From JADFGZ01 sp965222345 (GTDB lineage: Bacteria; Acidobacteriota; Terriglobia; 2-12-FULL-54-10): a stretch of DNA of 64,000 nucleotides. This document shows, in pieces, positions 25,656-34,833 of this stretch (the first letter of the stretch is position 1; each line of letters begins with the position of its first letter). Location: positions 868,001-932,000 of the forward strand of contig CBDCTS010000007.1 in the NCBI GenBank assembly GCA_965222345.1. Direction: 5' to 3'. Made by a program: the position numbers and the translations under genes. The notes beneath the pieces were generated by a model. That model did no database searches. It was not told the origin of the DNA and saw nothing but the letters and a program-made list of their open reading frames with translations.

Positions 25656-27289
25656 GCAGACACTCCCTTTTTTCTCCAGGCCTTGTAGACCATCCAGGCA
25701 AAGCACATAAACACCAGCGCCAGAAGCAGGCGCGTCCCGTCCGCGACAAGGTCTTTGGTGGGATTACCGGCGGCGTCAAACCACATGTATTCGCTGCCTA
25801 CGTGAAAGATTTTTCCGGCCACGCTGCTGGCGTCAAGCGGCCACCCGCCGCCCGACAGCAGAGAGGATAAGGCTGCCACCCAATCGCCGCCTTCCGGATT
25901 GATAAGCGAGCCCAGGAATACGAAGAGCAGGAAGGTGGGGGTGACATAGCGCAGCACGAACCGGAACATATTCGGCACTTTCATATCGGCGCCCCGCGTC
26001 ACTTCCTCCCACGCCCGGTCGATGCCGAAGATCCAGGCGAAGATGATCGCTTCGCCGAGGGCGAAAACTACCAGGGCGAATGTTCCAGTCCAAAAGTCGA
26101 ACTCGTCAAAGGCTCCGCCCGGAAACAGCAAAACGCAGAACAGGCCAAGCAGAAGTGTGCCAACTCCAAATCCTATGGCTGATTTCAGCCGCGACCAGCC
26201 GTGCTCATCCTGCAAGAAGGACATCATTGGCTGACCCATGGCGAGCGAGGAGGTGACGCCCGCGAAAAATAAGAGCCCGAACCACAGGGCGCCCGCGAAA
26301 GGCCCGAACCACCCCCAGTTGTTGAACAGCGTGGGGAGTGTCAGGAAGCTGAGTCCAAAGCCGCTCCCACCTGTAGTGGCCTGCTGCACCGCCTCCAGGC
26401 CGAGGTAGGCGGTAGCGATGGGGATCAGGATGGCGCTGCCCAGAACAACCTCGATGCACTCGTTGGTCCAACCGGCGGCCATGGCGTTCGTGGCGATGTC
26501 ATCTTTGCTGCGAAGGTAAGCTGCGTAACAGTGGATCGAACCCATACCGACCGACAAGGTAAAGAAGACCTGGCCGGCGGCGGCGAGCCAAGTCCTGGGA
26601 TTGGCCAAGCCCCCCAGATTCGGCTCCCAGACGAAGTTCAGGCCGGCCAGGGGACTTTGCACGACGCCCACGCCGTCTGCCGGGAGCGTGAGTCCGCGGA
26701 TTGCCAGGATGATGCCAAACAAAATGAGCAGGGGCACACAAATCTTGGCGGTCACCTCGATGCCCTTTGCCAGACCGCGAGAAAGAATAAAGACGTTCAG
26801 TCCCAGCGTCAGTAAGAACCAGATGAGTGCCTCGCCGGGAAAGTAATAGATCGACTGGCTGTCAGCGCCGACAAACTGGTTGAAAAACTCGGTCGGGGCA
26901 ATCTCGCTGAAGGTTCCCAGAAGCGAATGGAAAACGTAGGCGAGCGCCCACGACTCGATGTACACGTAATAAGATGCGATGCAGACGGTTGTAAACAAAC
27001 CGAAGACCCCGACGTACTTGAGCCAGCCGTAGGGGCCTAGCTTGTCGAGCATGCCGGGGGGGGAGTGGTGTCCGAACTGCCCGCCGTGGCGACCAATGGC
27101 CCACTCCACCCAAAGCAGCGGTATCCCCATCAGGAGGAATGCAACCAGGTATGGAAGCAGGAAGGCCCCGCCGCCGTTCTGCGCGGCCTGAGCCGGAAAG
27201 CGCAGGAAGTTGCCGAGCCCGACGGCGTTGCCGGCCACCGCCAGAACTAAGCCCACACGAGTGCCCCAATGTTCTGTTTGTGCCATCAA
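25652..27289 (-). CDS. Sodium-dependent NSS family transporter (MetP-like)
   Basis: Na+-coupled amino-acid transporter of the inner membrane. Seen: first-helix motif VAGNAVGLGNFLRFPAQAAQNGGGAFLLPY, which carries the sodium and substrate site, then 11-12 helices in 545 residues. The coupled 35-residue subunit points to the MetP group (methionine/alanine transporters in Corynebacterium); the substrate here is inferred only. Two adjacent ATG codons could start it. Confidence 0.92.
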   Translation of the reverse strand: MMAQTEHWGTRVGLVLAVAGNAVGLGNFLRFPAQAAQNGGGAFLLPYLVAFLLMGIPLLWVEWAIGRHGGQFGHHSPPGMLDKLGPYGWLKYVGVFGLFTTVCIASYYVYIESWALAYVFHSLLGTFSEIAPTEFFNQFVGADSQSIYYFPGEALIWFLLTLGLNVFILSRGLAKGIEVTAKICVPLLILFGIILAIRGLTLPADGVGVVQSPLAGLNFVWEPNLGGLANPRTWLAAAGQVFFTLSVGMGSIHCYAAYLRSKDDIATNAMAAGWTNECIEVVLGSAILIPIATAYLGLEAVQQATTGGSGFGLSFLTLPTLFNNWGWFGPFAGALWFGLLFFAGVTSSLAMGQPMMSFLQDEHGWSRLKSAIGFGVGTLLLGLFCVLLFPGGAFDEFDFWTGTFALVVFALGEAIIFAWIFGIDRAWEEVTRGADMKVPNMFRFVLRYVTPTFLLFVFLGSLINPEGGDWVAALSSLLSGGGWPLDASSVAGKIFHVGSEYMWFDAAGNPTKDLVADGTRLLLALVFMCFAWMVYKAWRKKGVSA

Positions 27290-27572
27290 AAATCTCCGAT
27301 TTTTCGCCAGATCACGTGCGTAGCATCCTGTAGCAGGACTGCGAAGCTCGGCTTCACCGCCCCGGTCTCAATGTGTATCAATCAGGTGTCAATCCGGGCC
27401 CGTTCATAGACTTCTCCATGCCAACCTCTCAGCTTCAAAAAACAAACTGAAAGCGGGGAAATCCTAACGCAATTGGGCCGGATTGAAAAGGAAAGAAAAA
27501 AAGGGAGCTGCGGAAGGGTAGCTGTGACGGCAACTACTATTCCCCCTACCACCGAAACATTGAAGTTCTAAG

Positions 27573-27750
27573 AGGCCGTTGAAAAACTGCTGTATGGGGT
27601 CGCTTGCTAATCCCTCGGCTTTACTCGGGACAGGCGCGCACGGCTCGGTAAATGCCGCCAAATCAGCACGCCGATACCGAACTGCGACCCCTTCGGCAAG
27701 CCCAGGGCAGGCTGTGGGGCAACCGGCAAATGGCGTTTTTCAACAACCTG
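27573..27750. repeat. MITE-like element with GTTGAAAAAC ends
   Basis: About 178 bp bounded by GTTGAAAAAC (27578-27587) and its perfect inverse GTTTTTCAAC (27735-27744), with further partial pairing outside. It has no coding capacity. It contains one copy of the dispersed CTTCGGCAAGC...AGGGCAGGC repeat. Confidence 0.55.
27686..27717 (+). repeat. Dispersed CCCTTCGGCAAGC repeat, copy 1
   Basis: Contains CCCCTTCGGCAAGCCCAGGG followed by CAGGCT. Related copies lie at 49462-49488, 51811-51840 and 60375-60404. Confidence 0.65.
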
Positions 27751-27797
27751 CTAAAGCTAAAAACCAAAAGCCGCACTAAAGGCCGGGAACAGCAACC

Positions 27798-29342
27798 CTA
27801 CGGCAGGGTGTCCGCCAAATAGAGTGTCATAGACTGCCCCTGGCGGTTGCGCTGCACCAGGAACACCACATCGGAGCCGGACTGCAAGTCCTGTTGAATC
27901 CGCACCACGTCATCCACCCCGTCGACCCGCTGCTGATTGATCTCCAGAATCACGTCGCCCTGCTGCAATCCCACCTCATCGGCGAAGCTGTCGTTGTCCA
28001 CCTCTGTCACCACAACCCCTCTGGTTTCGTTTAATCCCAGCTGGCTGGATATCTCCGGGGTTACATTCTGGATCGAGATTCCGAATTTGGCTTCAGTGTC
28101 TTCCCTGCCCGAAGGGCCGAAGCCTTCTTCCGTGCCTAAAATACCCGCAAAAACCTTGGAGCGGTCTCCAATGAACAGTTCGGTCTCCTGTTCTTCCCGG
28201 TTGCGAACATACCGAATGATCACGCCTTCTCCAACAGGAGTGCTGGCAACCTTCGCAACCAGCTCATCTCCCTCCTGGATTAGTTCCCCATCGATGGACA
28301 GAATTACGTCTCCCTGTTTGAGTCCGGCTTGATCGGCGGGGCCGTCGGGCTGAATTCCAGTGATGACTACTCCATTACTGGCGCCGAAACTTCTCAGCAG
28401 CACCGGGCTCTGCTCAGGCTGGAAGGTCACCCCAATCGATCCCCGGGTTACCTTTCCGCTTTTTACAATCTGGTTATAAATGTTAATTGCCGTATTGGAG
28501 GGCAGAGCGAATCCAACGCCGGCATAGCTGCCGGTGCCGGTGGCAATGGCCGTGTTGATCCCAATCACCTCACCCGCCATATTCACCAGGGGACCGCCGC
28601 TGTTGCCCGGATTGATGGCCGCGTCCGTCTGGATAAAACGCTGGAATTGCGTACCCAGGTCCCTCCCCTTGGCGCTGATAATACCGGCCGTCACCGTTTC
28701 TTCCAGACCGAACGGGCTACCCATAGCCAAGACCCAATCCCCCACGTTCAAGCCTTCCGAGTTGCCCATGCTTGCATAAGGCAAGGAGCGAACGACCTCG
28801 ATCTTGATCACGGCAATGTCGGTCTCCGAGTCGCTTCCAATTACCTTGGCGTCATAGAGCTCTTCGTCGCCGAGAATTTTCACCTTAATCTCGTCGGCCT
28901 TGCTCACAACGTGATCGTTAGTGAGGATATAGCCCTTTGGATCGATGATTACACCGGAACCCAGGCTTCGCTGACGGAATTCCCTCTGAGGTTCTCCGCC
29001 CGGTCCAAAATCGAAGAACCGCCGGAAAAAGTCTCCAAAAGGATCCTGCTGTCCTTGAGGGCTGCGCCTCATCCGCGATTGCACGGTGGACTCCGTGTTG
29101 ATGTTGACCACCGCGGGGGCCACCTCTTTGGAAATCCGGGTGAACACGGAGGAAAGCTGGACGGGCGAAGGAAGCTCAACCTGCCGCGCGTCGGAAACCT
29201 GGGGCTGCTGGCGCGCTGCACGCACCCCGCGAGAGATTAGCGTGCCGATCAGGATACCGACCATCAACGTAAATAAAACCGCAAGGGTCGAGACCACCTT
29301 GCGTTCCTTGACAACATGCGCGAAGTGATTCCATCTATTCAT
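27798..29342 (-). CDS. Periplasmic serine protease of the DegP/HtrA (Do) family
   Basis: Envelope quality-control protease. Seen: an N-terminal membrane anchor or signal (residues 18-38), catalytic His144 (LTNDHVV), Asp175 (SETDIAVIK) and Ser248 (NPGNSGGP), then two PDZ domains (about 290-385 and 410-510). 514 residues. The loop after residue 90 (RMRRSPQGQQDPFGDFF) resembles the regulatory LA loop. Its start faces tatA on the other strand, 311 bp away. Confidence 0.95.
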   Translation of the reverse strand: MNRWNHFAHVVKERKVVSTLAVLFTLMVGILIGTLISRGVRAARQQPQVSDARQVELPSPVQLSSVFTRISKEVAPAVVNINTESTVQSRMRRSPQGQQDPFGDFFRRFFDFGPGGEPQREFRQRSLGSGVIIDPKGYILTNDHVVSKADEIKVKILGDEELYDAKVIGSDSETDIAVIKIEVVRSLPYASMGNSEGLNVGDWVLAMGSPFGLEETVTAGIISAKGRDLGTQFQRFIQTDAAINPGNSGGPLVNMAGEVIGINTAIATGTGSYAGVGFALPSNTAINIYNQIVKSGKVTRGSIGVTFQPEQSPVLLRSFGASNGVVITGIQPDGPADQAGLKQGDVILSIDGELIQEGDELVAKVASTPVGEGVIIRYVRNREEQETELFIGDRSKVFAGILGTEEGFGPSGREDTEAKFGISIQNVTPEISSQLGLNETRGVVVTEVDNDSFADEVGLQQGDVILEINQQRVDGVDDVVRIQQDLQSGSDVVFLVQRNRQGQSMTLYLADTLP

Positions 29343-29653
29343 TAATCCGTTCCCTCCAATCCTTTAGGAAAGTTCATCCCCCACAAGCAACCGTCTGTCT
29401 GGTTTTTCCGTGATTTTATCATGGAATCTAAACCAGAACTACAAACTACATTTGTCACTGCCTCAGATATAGATGCAAAAGGGGCCGCAAAGGTTTCCCA
29501 CCACGGCGGCAATGGGAGCAGCCCAAGCCGGGCAACTCCGTTCCTGGCATCCAGCCTGCGGACCGCCAGCGAAAGGAGGCCCGTAACAGCAGTTCGTTGA
29601 AAACCTTGACCTTCCATATCTACAACAGTATGATGAAACCGGTTGGTGTTTTT

Positions 29654-29899
29654 ATGGGTAGTGTAGGTTTTCCGGAACTGGTTGTCATTTTTTTAGTAGC
29701 CCTCTTGGTGTTTGGACCCAAACGCCTGCCGGACTTGGGCCGTTCCATAGGCCGTGGCTTGTCGGAATTTCGGCGGGCTTCCAACGACCTGAAAGGCTCG
29801 ATCGAACGCGAAATAGAAACCCTGGATCAGGATGTCTCTTCGGCCAGCATACCGAAGACACCAGACACGGGCGCAGATACCAATGCCCCCAAGTTCTGA
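29654..29899 (+). CDS. tatA: Sec-independent translocase protein TatA
   Basis: Pore-forming subunit of twin-arginine export. Seen: one N-terminal helix and hinge (FPELVVIFLVALLVFGPKRL), an amphipathic helix (PDLGRSIGRGLSEFRRASND) and an acidic tail. The ATG at 29654 gives the family's normal start (MGSVGFPELV). Earlier in-frame starts at 29597 (TTG, 17 bases after AGGAGG), 29630 and 29633 cannot be ruled out. It overlaps tatC. Confidence 0.9.
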   Translation: MGSVGFPELVVIFLVALLVFGPKRLPDLGRSIGRGLSEFRRASNDLKGSIEREIETLDQDVSSASIPKTPDTGADTNAPKF

Positions 29900-30854
29900 C
29901 CGGGAACAGCCCGGCTTCGCTGCTGGCGGTTCCTCCGCCTCAGAACCCGTTTCCAATCAGAGCCCGTCTGATCCGCAACCCCAGAACAGCAACCGGGACT
30001 CTTCCCCTGCAAACATAGCCGTGAAAGAAGAACCCTCGGACCGGGATCAGGAAGGCGGCAGTCCTCCCTCGCCCCCCGGCGGGGGATCGGGAAACGACGA
30101 CAATGAACCTCCCGACATGGGCAAAATGTCCTTTCTGGATCACCTGGAGGAGTTACGCCGCCGCATCTTTCATTCTCTGTTTGGCATTCTCGGCGGGTTT
30201 CTGATTTGCTGGACCTTCGCCGACGAGTTGTACGAGGGGCTTGCCCTTCCTCTGACACAGATTCTTCGGGAACTGAATCTGGCAGACCAACTTGTCTATA
30301 CGAACCCGACCGCACCGTTCAATCTTTATATCAAGCTGGCCGCCCTGGCCGGGGTATTCGTCGCTTCTCCGTTTCTCCTCTATCAGGTATGGAAGTTCAT
30401 TTCACCTGGGCTGTATCCCAAGGAAAAGCGGTATGCAGTGCCTTTCGTCCTGTTTTGTTCCCTGCTGTTCATTTCGGGCGGTGTCTTTGCCTACATGGTC
30501 GCTTTTCCGGCGGCGCTTCGCTTTCTGCTGAACTTCGCGAGCCAGTTCCAGCCGTTCATCACCGTCAATGAATATTTCAAGCTCGCCGTCACCATTATTC
30601 TCGGCTTGGCGATCGTTTTTGAACTTCCTATTCTGATTGTGTTTTTGACCCTGCTGCGGGTGATGACACCGCAATTCCTCCTCCGAAATTTCCGTTACGC
30701 CGTTCTGCTGATCTGCATCCTGGCAGCCGCCATCACGCCCACACCCGATGTTCTGACCATGTCGCTTTTCGCCCTCCCCCTGATTGCTCTCTACTTCCTG
30801 GGCATCGGCCTATCCCACCTGGTGCTCTGGAACCGTAAACGGAACGAAGACTAG
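29883..30854 (+). CDS. tatC: Sec-independent translocase protein TatC with Pro/Ser-rich N-terminal extension
   Basis: Receptor for twin-arginine signal peptides. The family core begins at MSFLDHLEELRRRI (near 30126) and has six membrane helices with the conserved FHSLFGILGGFLI region, YNPTAPF-like TNPTAPFNLYIK, YQVWKFISPGLYPKEKRY and AITPTPDV. About 80 residues of Pro/Ser/Gly/Asp-rich, disordered-looking sequence precede it if the ATG at 29883 (17-bp overlap with tatA) is used; the ATG at 30117 would give the usual length. Confidence 0.93.
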   Translation: MPPSSDREQPGFAAGGSSASEPVSNQSPSDPQPQNSNRDSSPANIAVKEEPSDRDQEGGSPPSPPGGGSGNDDNEPPDMGKMSFLDHLEELRRRIFHSLFGILGGFLICWTFADELYEGLALPLTQILRELNLADQLVYTNPTAPFNLYIKLAALAGVFVASPFLLYQVWKFISPGLYPKEKRYAVPFVLFCSLLFISGGVFAYMVAFPAALRFLLNFASQFQPFITVNEYFKLAVTIILGLAIVFELPILIVFLTLLRVMTPQFLLRNFRYAVLLICILAAAITPTPDVLTMSLFALPLIALYFLGIGLSHLVLWNRKRNED

Positions 30855-30856
30855 CT

Positions 30857-31783
30857 ATGGCCTCGCGCCCAACCCGCATGCGTAAACGCACCAGAACAAC
30901 ACTGGGAATTGGAATACTTCTGGCAACCGTGCTTTTGGGCTGGGGGGCCTTCTCGCTCAACAGGGCTGCCTTCAACGGGAAAGCTGCCTTGGAGTCGGTG
31001 GAAAGGATGGTTGCGTTCGGACCCCGGCCTCCCGGTTCGGAAGCTCACCGCAAGACGCAAAGCTACATCACCCAAGAGCTGGAAGCGGCCGGGCTGAATA
31101 TCGTGCAATACCCGTTTACGGCAAACACTCCGGCGGGTCCGATTTCCATGAATAATATTATTGGCCGCATTCCCGGACGCATCGAGCGCGCCATTTTGCT
31201 CGCGGCCCACTACGACACAAAGCTGATCCACGACTTCCCGTTTCTCGGGGCCAACGACGGGGGTTCGGGAACCGGGCTGTTGCTGGCTCTGGCTCCCTTG
31301 CTGGCCCGGCGAGACAATAACCATTCGATATGGCTGGTTTTTCTGGATGGCGAAGAAGCCGTCCAGGAGTGGAGCGATACCGACTCACTCTACGGAAGCC
31401 GTCACCTGGTAACGAGGCTGTCCCAGTCCCGGTTGCTCTCGGAGATCGGCGCCTTTGTTCTGGTTGACATGATCGGAGACGCCGGCTTGGACATCCGCCG
31501 CGACACCAACTCCACGCCCTGGCTGACAGACTTAGTCTGGGGCGTTGCCCGCCGCATGGGCTATTCTCGAAATTTTTTAAACTCCAGCATGACCATCCTC
31601 GACGACCACCTTCCGTTCGTTCAGGCCGGTGTCCCGTCAGTGGTTCTGATCGACTTCAACTACGGCCGAGGAAACCGCTTCTGGCACACGCCGCAAGATA
31701 CCCTCGACAAGCTCAGCGCGGAAAGCCTTGCAAAGGTGGGCCAAGTCCTGCTGGAAGTGGTCGCCGAATTGGACCAGGAATAA
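30857..31783 (+). CDS. M28-family peptidase, glutaminyl-peptide cyclotransferase-like
   Basis: Exported zinc enzyme. Seen: N-terminal membrane anchor (residues 14-35), GPRPPGSEAHRKTQSYI, AAHYDTK, ANDGGSGTG (zinc Asp), FLDGEEAVQEW with the catalytic Glu, LYGSRHL, VLVDMIGDAGL and LDDHLPF with the last His. The W-x-x-D-S-LYGSRHL stretch and the absence of a bridging second metal set resemble glutaminyl cyclases, which form N-terminal pyroglutamate, more than aminopeptidases. 308 residues; two bases after tatC, so probably cotranscribed. Confidence 0.85.
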   Translation: MASRPTRMRKRTRTTLGIGILLATVLLGWGAFSLNRAAFNGKAALESVERMVAFGPRPPGSEAHRKTQSYITQELEAAGLNIVQYPFTANTPAGPISMNNIIGRIPGRIERAILLAAHYDTKLIHDFPFLGANDGGSGTGLLLALAPLLARRDNNHSIWLVFLDGEEAVQEWSDTDSLYGSRHLVTRLSQSRLLSEIGAFVLVDMIGDAGLDIRRDTNSTPWLTDLVWGVARRMGYSRNFLNSSMTILDDHLPFVQAGVPSVVLIDFNYGRGNRFWHTPQDTLDKLSAESLAKVGQVLLEVVAELDQE

Positions 31784-31923
31784 GGGTCCTGAACCGCCAG
31801 CCGATTTCCCGGCGCAATCCAGTCTCTTGATGATCCCTACCTTCCCGCTTGGCTTCGGATGCAAGACATCGAGCCGGTGAGGGCAAGTTTGCATGAGGCC
31901 TGGAGAATGCGATAATTAGGAGA

Positions 31924-33084
31924 ATGAGAAGAAAAACTGGCAAGGACCAATCACCGATTCGGGTGCGAGTGCCGGGGGCCAATTATTCAATCCTGGTCCG
32001 GGACGGCCTGCTGGCCGAGACCGGCGAGGTTTTACAAAAGCTCGTCCTCAAGCGAAAGCTTTTCATCCTGGCTGACACCACCGTCTGGAAGCTATGGGGA
32101 AAACAGCTTCTCGAATCGCTGGATGCCCTGCGGCCGCCGGTTATCCTGGTTCCGAGCGGAGAACGCTATAAGCGCATGGCGACGGTGGAGAAGATCGCCC
32201 GGCAACTCTCCGAGCAGGGCGCGGAGCGTTCCAGCCTTCTCATCGTATTTGGGGGAGGGGTAGTTGGAGATATCGGAGGTTTCGTCGCATCCATTTTCCT
32301 GCGAGGGATTGAATACGTCCATATCCCCACCACGCTGCTGGCCCAGGTGGATAGCTCCATCGGGGGAAAGACCGGGGTCAACCTGGTGGCCGGGAAAAAC
32401 TTGGTGGGGACATTCTGCCAGCCCCGGATGGTTCTGACAGACCCTCTGCTGTTACGGACCCTTCCCTGCCGCGAATTGCGCGCGGGGCTGTTTGAGGCCA
32501 TCAAGTGCGCCGTAATCGGCGATCCCAAACTGTTTAAACTTCTCATCGCCAAGCGGTCCCGCATTCTCAGCGGGGAACCCGACGCCCTGCTCCCGGTGAT
32601 CCGCGCCTGTGCGGCGCTGAAGAGCCGCGTGGTCTCGCTGGACGAAAAGGAGGGCAACCTGCGGCGCATCCTGAACTTTGGCCATACCATCGGCCATGCT
32701 CTGGAGGCAGCTACGAGATATCGCCGGTTCCTGCACGGAGAAGCGGTTGCCTGGGGAATGCTGGCCGCCACGCAACTGGCTGTCCAGTCCGGTCAACTGG
32801 CCGCCACGGCAGCAGATCAGATATGCTCTTTGATCGTTTCCTACGGGCCGGTGCCATCGCTCGGAAGGCTCGACCCCGCCGCCGTCTGCCGTCACCTGAG
32901 CTTCGACAAGAAAGTCCGCAGCGGAAAAGTCCACTTTGTGCTGCCTTGCCGAATCGGGGCAGTCAGGATAGTCTCCGGAATCTCCGAGCAACAGATCCGG
33001 AGCGTTTTGAAGAATTTGACTCAGACCAACTCCTTCGAACAAATAGCTCGGAACCATATCCGGGTTCCCACAGGCAAGCAGTGA
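31924..33084 (+). CDS. aroB: 3-dehydroquinate synthase
   Basis: Second step of the shikimate pathway: DAHP to 3-dehydroquinate, using NAD and a metal. Seen: GGGVVGDIGGFVASIFLRG, PTTLLAQVDSSIGGKTGVN, KNLVGTFCQP, the metal ligands in LNFGHTIGHALE and LHGEAVAWGM. 386 residues, slightly longer than average at both ends. Its stop overlaps the next gene's GTG (GTGA), so aromatic precursor and quinone synthesis are coupled here. Confidence 0.96.
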   Translation: MRRKTGKDQSPIRVRVPGANYSILVRDGLLAETGEVLQKLVLKRKLFILADTTVWKLWGKQLLESLDALRPPVILVPSGERYKRMATVEKIARQLSEQGAERSSLLIVFGGGVVGDIGGFVASIFLRGIEYVHIPTTLLAQVDSSIGGKTGVNLVAGKNLVGTFCQPRMVLTDPLLLRTLPCRELRAGLFEAIKCAVIGDPKLFKLLIAKRSRILSGEPDALLPVIRACAALKSRVVSLDEKEGNLRRILNFGHTIGHALEAATRYRRFLHGEAVAWGMLAATQLAVQSGQLAATAADQICSLIVSYGPVPSLGRLDPAAVCRHLSFDKKVRSGKVHFVLPCRIGAVRIVSGISEQQIRSVLKNLTQTNSFEQIARNHIRVPTGKQ

Positions 33085-33872
33085 AACACACTTCCCGTCA
33101 AATCGCGCCGGGCACGCAGCCGCAGGGAACAACGGATGAAGCGTCGGCCTCCCGGTACGTCCAAAAGCTGTTCTCCGACATCGCTCCCCGCTACGACCTG
33201 CTGAATCATCTTCTCTCGTTTCAGGTGGACCGCTATTGGCGCAGAGTCACTACCCGGCAGTTCCGCCACCTGCTTTCGAACCCTGCCGCGCGCGTACTGG
33301 ACCTTTGTTGCGGCACCGCAGACCTGAGCCTCGCCCTGGCACGGCGGGGAAGCGCACGGGTCTTCGCCAGCGACTTCTGCCATCCTATGCTCGTCCTGGC
33401 CCAGCGAAAGCTGTCCCAAGAGAATCTAACCGACCAACCTCAGAGAGACCGTCCGGCTCCCCTACTGGCGGAAGCCGACGCACTGCAACTCCCTTTTGCC
33501 AATGACTCGTTTGACTTGGTCACCTGCGCCTTCGGGTTTCGCAATCTCGCCAACTATGGCGCGGGTTTGCTGGAAATCCGGAGGGTGCTGCAAGTCGGGG
33601 GAGAGGTTGGGATTCTGGAATTCGCCGAGCCTACGTGCCGGCTGATGGCCCCGCTTTACTCCTTCTATCTGCACCGCGTCTTGCCGGCTGTCGGCGAGCG
33701 CATCTCCGGTGTTCGCGGTTCCTACAGCTATCTTCCCGGTTCCGTCGACCGATTTCCGGCCACCGAAGAATTTACCGAACAGATGAGAAAGACTGGGTTT
33801 TCAGACCTGCGCAGGCGGGAGCTGACCTGGGGAATTGCGGTTCTTTATACAGGGAAAAAAACTGCCCGCTGA
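33081..33872 (+). CDS. ubiE: Demethylmenaquinone/ubiquinone C-methyltransferase
   Basis: Final C-methylation of menaquinone (or a late ubiquinone step). Seen: KLFSDIAPRYDLLNHLLSFQVDRYWRR at the start of the fold, SAM motif VLDLCCGTADLSL, and CAFGFRNLANY, diagnostic of UbiE/MenG. 263 residues from the GTG at 33081, which overlaps aroB by four bases; a longer open frame upstream lies inside aroB and is not family-like. Menaquinone use would make menG the better name; I cannot tell from this window. Confidence 0.93.
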   Translation: MKHTSRQIAPGTQPQGTTDEASASRYVQKLFSDIAPRYDLLNHLLSFQVDRYWRRVTTRQFRHLLSNPAARVLDLCCGTADLSLALARRGSARVFASDFCHPMLVLAQRKLSQENLTDQPQRDRPAPLLAEADALQLPFANDSFDLVTCAFGFRNLANYGAGLLEIRRVLQVGGEVGILEFAEPTCRLMAPLYSFYLHRVLPAVGERISGVRGSYSYLPGSVDRFPATEEFTEQMRKTGFSDLRRRELTWGIAVLYTGKKTAR

Positions 33873-34008
33873 GGGGGCCGTCTTCCAAAACCGGAACACC
33901 TGTTCCTGCAGCGGACTTCCGATTACTTCCAATAACGACGGATGATCAACGCACCCAGCCAACCAGCAGGCCTATGACGGAGCTGGCTTTCTCCGCCGGC
34001 ACCAGCCG

Positions 34009-34833
34009 TCAGGGGAAAAAGCCCAGGTACCAATACAATATGGGCTTCCCCCACACGGCCGACACCAGGGCCGCCGCTCCCAGGAAGGCGCCAAAGGGAA
34101 GCTCATATGCCAAACCTTTGCGAAAAACAACAATGAAGAGCAGTCCTAATATCGCTCCAGTGACCGAACCGAGCAGGATCGTCAGCATCGCCAGCCTGGG
34201 CCCCAGGAAAAAGCCAACCATCGCCATCATCTTCACGTCGCCCAGGCCTATCCCTTCCTGGTGGCGCAACCGGAAGTACACTTTCCCCAACAAGTAAAGT
34301 GATCCACCGCCCAGCGCAGCTCCCAGCACGGAATCGAGCAGGGAACCGTGCATCAGGGGAACTTGTTCCACGTGGAACAAACGCGCCAGAAAAAGTGCGG
34401 CCCCATCTCCCACCGGAACCATCTGGCTGAAAAACAACCCAAAGGCCATGCCCGGAAAGGTAATCCGATCGGGCAACAGCCGTTCCTGCCAGTCCGTCAC
34501 CACCAATACAACCAGCAACGCTCCCAGCACCAAGTTTTTCGCAAACAACGCGGTCAGTCCAAAAATCAAATACAGAAACACGAACAGGAAGCCCGTCGTC
34601 AACTCGACAAAAAAGTAGAGGGGCGAGATGCGGGCGCGGCAATTGCGGCACTTGCCTTGCAGCAAAAGATAACTGACGAGAGGGATGTTGTCATAAGCCG
34701 CAATGGGATGGTTGCAGGCGGGACAACGGGAACGGGGAGAGACGACCGACTCGCCCCAGGGAAGACGGTGGATGCAGACATTCAGAAAACTGCCGATGGC
34801 CAGCCCGAACAGAAATAGGAACGCGGGGATCAC
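34009..34833 (-). CDS. pilD: Prepilin peptidase / N-methyltransferase (A24)
   Basis: Inner-membrane aspartic protease that cuts and methylates type IV pilins and type II secretion pseudopilins. Seen: GSFLNVCIHRLP, zinc-site cysteines 37, 40, 62 and 65 of the methylase domain, catalytic Asp114 (VTDWQERLLPD) and Asp199 (GLGDVKMM), and eight hydrophobic segments. Residues 151-160 (RLFHVEQVPL), in the loop between helices, are encoded by a perfect parS-like palindrome. Its start overlaps the preceding GT4 stop by four bases. No pilus genes lie near. Confidence 0.95.
   Translation of the reverse strand: MIPAFLFLFGLAIGSFLNVCIHRLPWGESVVSPRSRCPACNHPIAAYDNIPLVSYLLLQGKCRNCRARISPLYFFVELTTGFLFVFLYLIFGLTALFAKNLVLGALLVVLVVTDWQERLLPDRITFPGMAFGLFFSQMVPVGDGAALFLARLFHVEQVPLMHGSLLDSVLGAALGGGSLYLLGKVYFRLRHQEGIGLGDVKMMAMVGFFLGPRLAMLTILLGSVTGAILGLLFIVVFRKGLAYELPFGAFLGAAALVSAVWGKPILYWYLGFFP
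34363..34380. promoter_or_regulatory. parS: parS-like centromere site
   Basis: Perfect 18-bp palindrome TTGTTCCACGTGGAACAA. The inner 16 bases fit the bacterial parS consensus TGTTNCACGTGNAACA. Located inside the pilD coding sequence. Confidence 0.75.

Larger units (their letters stand above)
27290..27797. other. Intergenic stretch with a MITE-like element
   Basis: No gene seen between the HtrA protease end and the NSS start. The middle holds the palindromic-ended element at 27573-27750; the rest has no feature I can name. Confidence 0.6.

Noticed and set aside
32823..33080. Longer N-terminus for the UbiE/MenG gene
   Set aside because: The extra 86 codons lie in aroB and do not resemble the family; the GTG at 33081 with GTGA overlap is the better start.
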